Assembly: GCA_002591625.1 (NCBI GenBank)
Contig: PCDB01000031.1
Coordinates: forward strand, 1 to 8,774
Reading direction: 5' to 3'
DNA from: Porticoccaceae bacterium
Lineage (GTDB): Bacteria > Pseudomonadota > Gammaproteobacteria > Pseudomonadales > Porticoccaceae
Length of the DNA: 8,774 nucleotides
In this document: positions 7,666 through 8,774 of the stretch, in pieces
Position numbering within the stretch: position 1 is the stretch's first letter
Layout: each line of letters opens with the position of its first letter
The notes under the pieces: generated by a model
Database searches by the model: none
Seen by the model: the letters and a program-made list of their open reading frames with translations, nothing else
What the model was told of the DNA's origin: nothing
Made by a program: the position numbers and the translations under genes

Positions 7666-8181
7666 TTACAGCGCGTCTAGTTTATCTTGAAATGCGTTTA
7701 ACAAACAATTAAACCGCTCGGGCGGAAAAGGCCTTTGCAGCAGCTGCTCATAGCTTCTTAAATTCTCTCGGCCAGCAATGATTGCATCATTGACCGGCAT
7801 CCCGAATGGGCTTTCGATCTCCAACTGATATAAAAACATCTGTTCGATCTTCTCAGCCTGAATTTCCAGTTCTTTCACTTTATCCTTGAAGGATAGAATG
7901 GGAAGCTTTAAAGCAGACCTAAGCATTAGCTTTAAGTACCGTCTAACTTCACGGATTTGAATGACCACATTCTGGGTCCAATTTTCGGTCGAATTAATAA
8001 TCGAAAAGATTTCTGTTTTTGAAAGTTGTTTGAAGTTAGATGCCAACCAAAGTAAATAAAGTATAATGTTAACGTTAGCCTTCGATGAATCTTGAATGGC
8101 TAACAAGCATTCGGACACGTGATCGTGGGCATAAAACTCGAGTGAAAATAACCATAAGGGCGTGTCATTAGGATCATTCAT
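7666..8181 (-). CDS. TIGR02444 / DUF2390-type protein of unknown function
   Basis: This 171-residue cytoplasmic-looking protein has no signal peptide or membrane segment and is predicted mostly helical. I recognise the pattern of the TIGR02444 family: an N-terminal LWLFSLEFYA (9-18), ANVNIILYLLWLA (35-47) and WTQNVVIQIREVRRYLK (68-84), followed by a charged helix around 98-116 (KDKVKELEIQAEKIEQM) that could form a coiled coil. The family is common in gammaproteobacteria and has no assigned function as far as I know. The start ATG 8181 has only a weak ribosome site. It is separated from apbE by 163 bases and is divergent from the MFS gene, so its job cannot be read from its neighbours. The sequence is less conserved than the nuo genes, so assignment rests on a few motifs. 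Confidence 0.8.
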   Translation of the reverse strand: MNDPNDTPLWLFSLEFYAHDHVSECLLAIQDSSKANVNIILYLLWLASNFKQLSKTEIFSIINSTENWTQNVVIQIREVRRYLKLMLRSALKLPILSFKDKVKELEIQAEKIEQMFLYQLEIESPFGMPVNDAIIAGRENLRSYEQLLQRPFPPERFNCLLNAFQDKLDAL

Positions 8182-8207
8182 AATAGTACTCGGAAATTTT
8201 TCGACAC

Positions 8208-8235
8208 TTGACTATAGCAAGTTGTCTCTTAAATT
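8208..8235 (+). promoter_or_regulatory. Candidate sigma-70 promoter of the MFS gene
   Basis: TTGACT (8208-8213, 5 of 6 to consensus) and TAAATT (8230-8235, 4 of 6) are separated by 16 bases. Transcription would start about 70 bases before the MFS start codon. The -35 lies inside an imperfect dyad, GACACTTG (8203-8210) against CAAGTTGTC (8218-8226), which could be an operator. Confidence 0.4.
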
Positions 8236-8236
8236 C

Positions 8237-8263
8237 GTAATAGATTAGCTGTTCTCGTGTCAA
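8237..8263 (-). promoter_or_regulatory. Candidate sigma-70 promoter of the TIGR02444-type gene
   Basis: On the minus strand, a perfect TTGACA (8258-8263) is followed after 15 bases by TATTAC (8237-8242, 4 of 6). The spacer is shorter than the usual 17, which lowers confidence. It would read towards the gene starting at 8181, and its -10 lies one base from the -10 of the opposing promoter. Confidence 0.35.
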
Positions 8264-8313
8264 ACTATTAGGGGGCCAAGAGAGCTATTTCCTTCTTCGC
8301 TACAGGAAAAATG

Positions 8314-8774
8314 ATGCGAAATCGACAGAATCTGGCTGATTCGCCTCTTCTGGTGGTCTTGTTAGGAGCTATAATGGCAGTGGTCCCTTTTGCTGTCGAC
8401 GCTTACCTGCCTGCTTTGTCGATAATGGCTGATTACTTCGGCGTGCCGCTTGTTCAGGTTAATCTGACGGTGAGCACCTATCTCATTGGCCATGCCTTGG
8501 GTACTTTTTTAGGCGGCGCGTTATCTGATCAGCTTGGTCGTAAGCCCCTAGGCAGTTTTGGCTTGCTCTTGTTCTCAGCATCAACCTTATCCATAGCGTT
8601 TGCCGAGACAATTCTTCAGGTGCAGGTGTATCGAATCTTTCAAGCAGTAGGAGGCGGTTTTGCTGCCGTTGTTTGTATGGCTCAGGTGAGAGATTTTTAT
8701 CCTACGGAAGAAATTCCCCAACGCATGGCTACAGTAATGTTGGTGATGTTAGTTGCCCCAATGATTGCGCCATT
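8314..8774 (+). CDS. Bcr/CflA-type MFS drug efflux transporter, N-terminal part, cut by window edge
   Basis: This is an inner-membrane proton-driven exporter of the 12-helix drug:H+ antiporter type; substrate cannot be told from sequence. About 153 residues are visible, covering roughly the first four to five membrane segments. Helix 1 contains the Bcr/CflA-like AVDAYLPALSIMA (27-39), and the loop after helix 2 carries MFS motif A, GGALSDQLGRKP (67-78). A later RIFQAVGGGFAAVV matches helix 4, whose arginine is conserved in these antiporters. The frame is open to the right edge. Tandem ATGs occur at 8311 and 8314. AGGA at 8304-8307 is three bases from the first and six from the second, so I chose the second. 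It is transcribed away from all other genes here, so it is a separate unit unrelated to nuo. Confidence 0.92.
   Translation, partial: MRNRQNLADSPLLVVLLGAIMAVVPFAVDAYLPALSIMADYFGVPLVQVNLTVSTYLIGHALGTFLGGALSDQLGRKPLGSFGLLLFSASTLSIAFAETILQVQVYRIFQAVGGGFAAVVCMAQVRDFYPTEEIPQRMATVMLVMLVAPMIAP

Noticed and set aside
1..8774. Mobile elements, CRISPR arrays, tRNA or rRNA genes, phage or defence genes
   Set aside because: I saw no terminal repeats with transposase, no repeated spacer pattern, no tRNA-like arms and no such proteins; all main genes are ordinary chromosomal types.

Overview
The window looks like chromosomal DNA from a gammaproteobacterium with moderate GC. Three things point there: NuoC and NuoD are fused as one NuoCD protein, the Nuo subunits closely resemble the E. 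coli/Pseudomonas type (including the extra N7 cluster ligands in NuoG), and a TIGR02444-type protein and a Bcr/CflA-type transporter lie nearby. I cannot name the genus from the sequence.

Layout, left to right. Bases 1-5848 are the first six genes of a respiratory complex I operon on the minus strand, read right to left: nuoA, nuoB, nuoCD, nuoE, nuoF and the first two thirds or less of nuoG, which runs off the left edge. The genes are packed with ATGA or TGATG overlaps or gaps of 3-11 bases, so they are almost certainly one transcript; the membrane-arm genes (nuoH-N) would be expected beyond base 1. An AT-rich gap of nearly 600 bases without a recognisable gene follows (5849-6422). It should hold the nuo promoter and leader, a hairpin at 5932-5946 and an 18-bp perfect palindrome at 6154-6171. 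Next are two more minus-strand genes: a lipoprotein ApbE, an FMN transferase (6423-7502), and a TIGR02444/DUF2390-type protein of unknown function (7666-8181). A short divergent promoter region (8182-8313) then leads to a plus-strand Bcr/CflA-type MFS efflux gene that runs off the right edge.

The nuo genes encode the peripheral arm of NADH:quinone oxidoreductase: NADH is oxidised at the FMN of NuoF, and electrons pass through the Fe-S clusters of NuoE/F/G to cluster N2 in NuoB and the quinone site in NuoCD. NuoA begins the membrane arm. Every cluster ligand and quinone-site residue I checked is present, so this is a working, canonical complex I. ApbE acts outside the cytoplasmic membrane and is normally tied to Nqr/Rnf-type flavoproteins rather than Nuo, so its position here is the most curious gene-level feature. 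I did not find an undescribed system. The observations worth a second look are the nuoA start and leader, the nuo upstream palindrome, the ApbE context and the overlapping divergent promoters.
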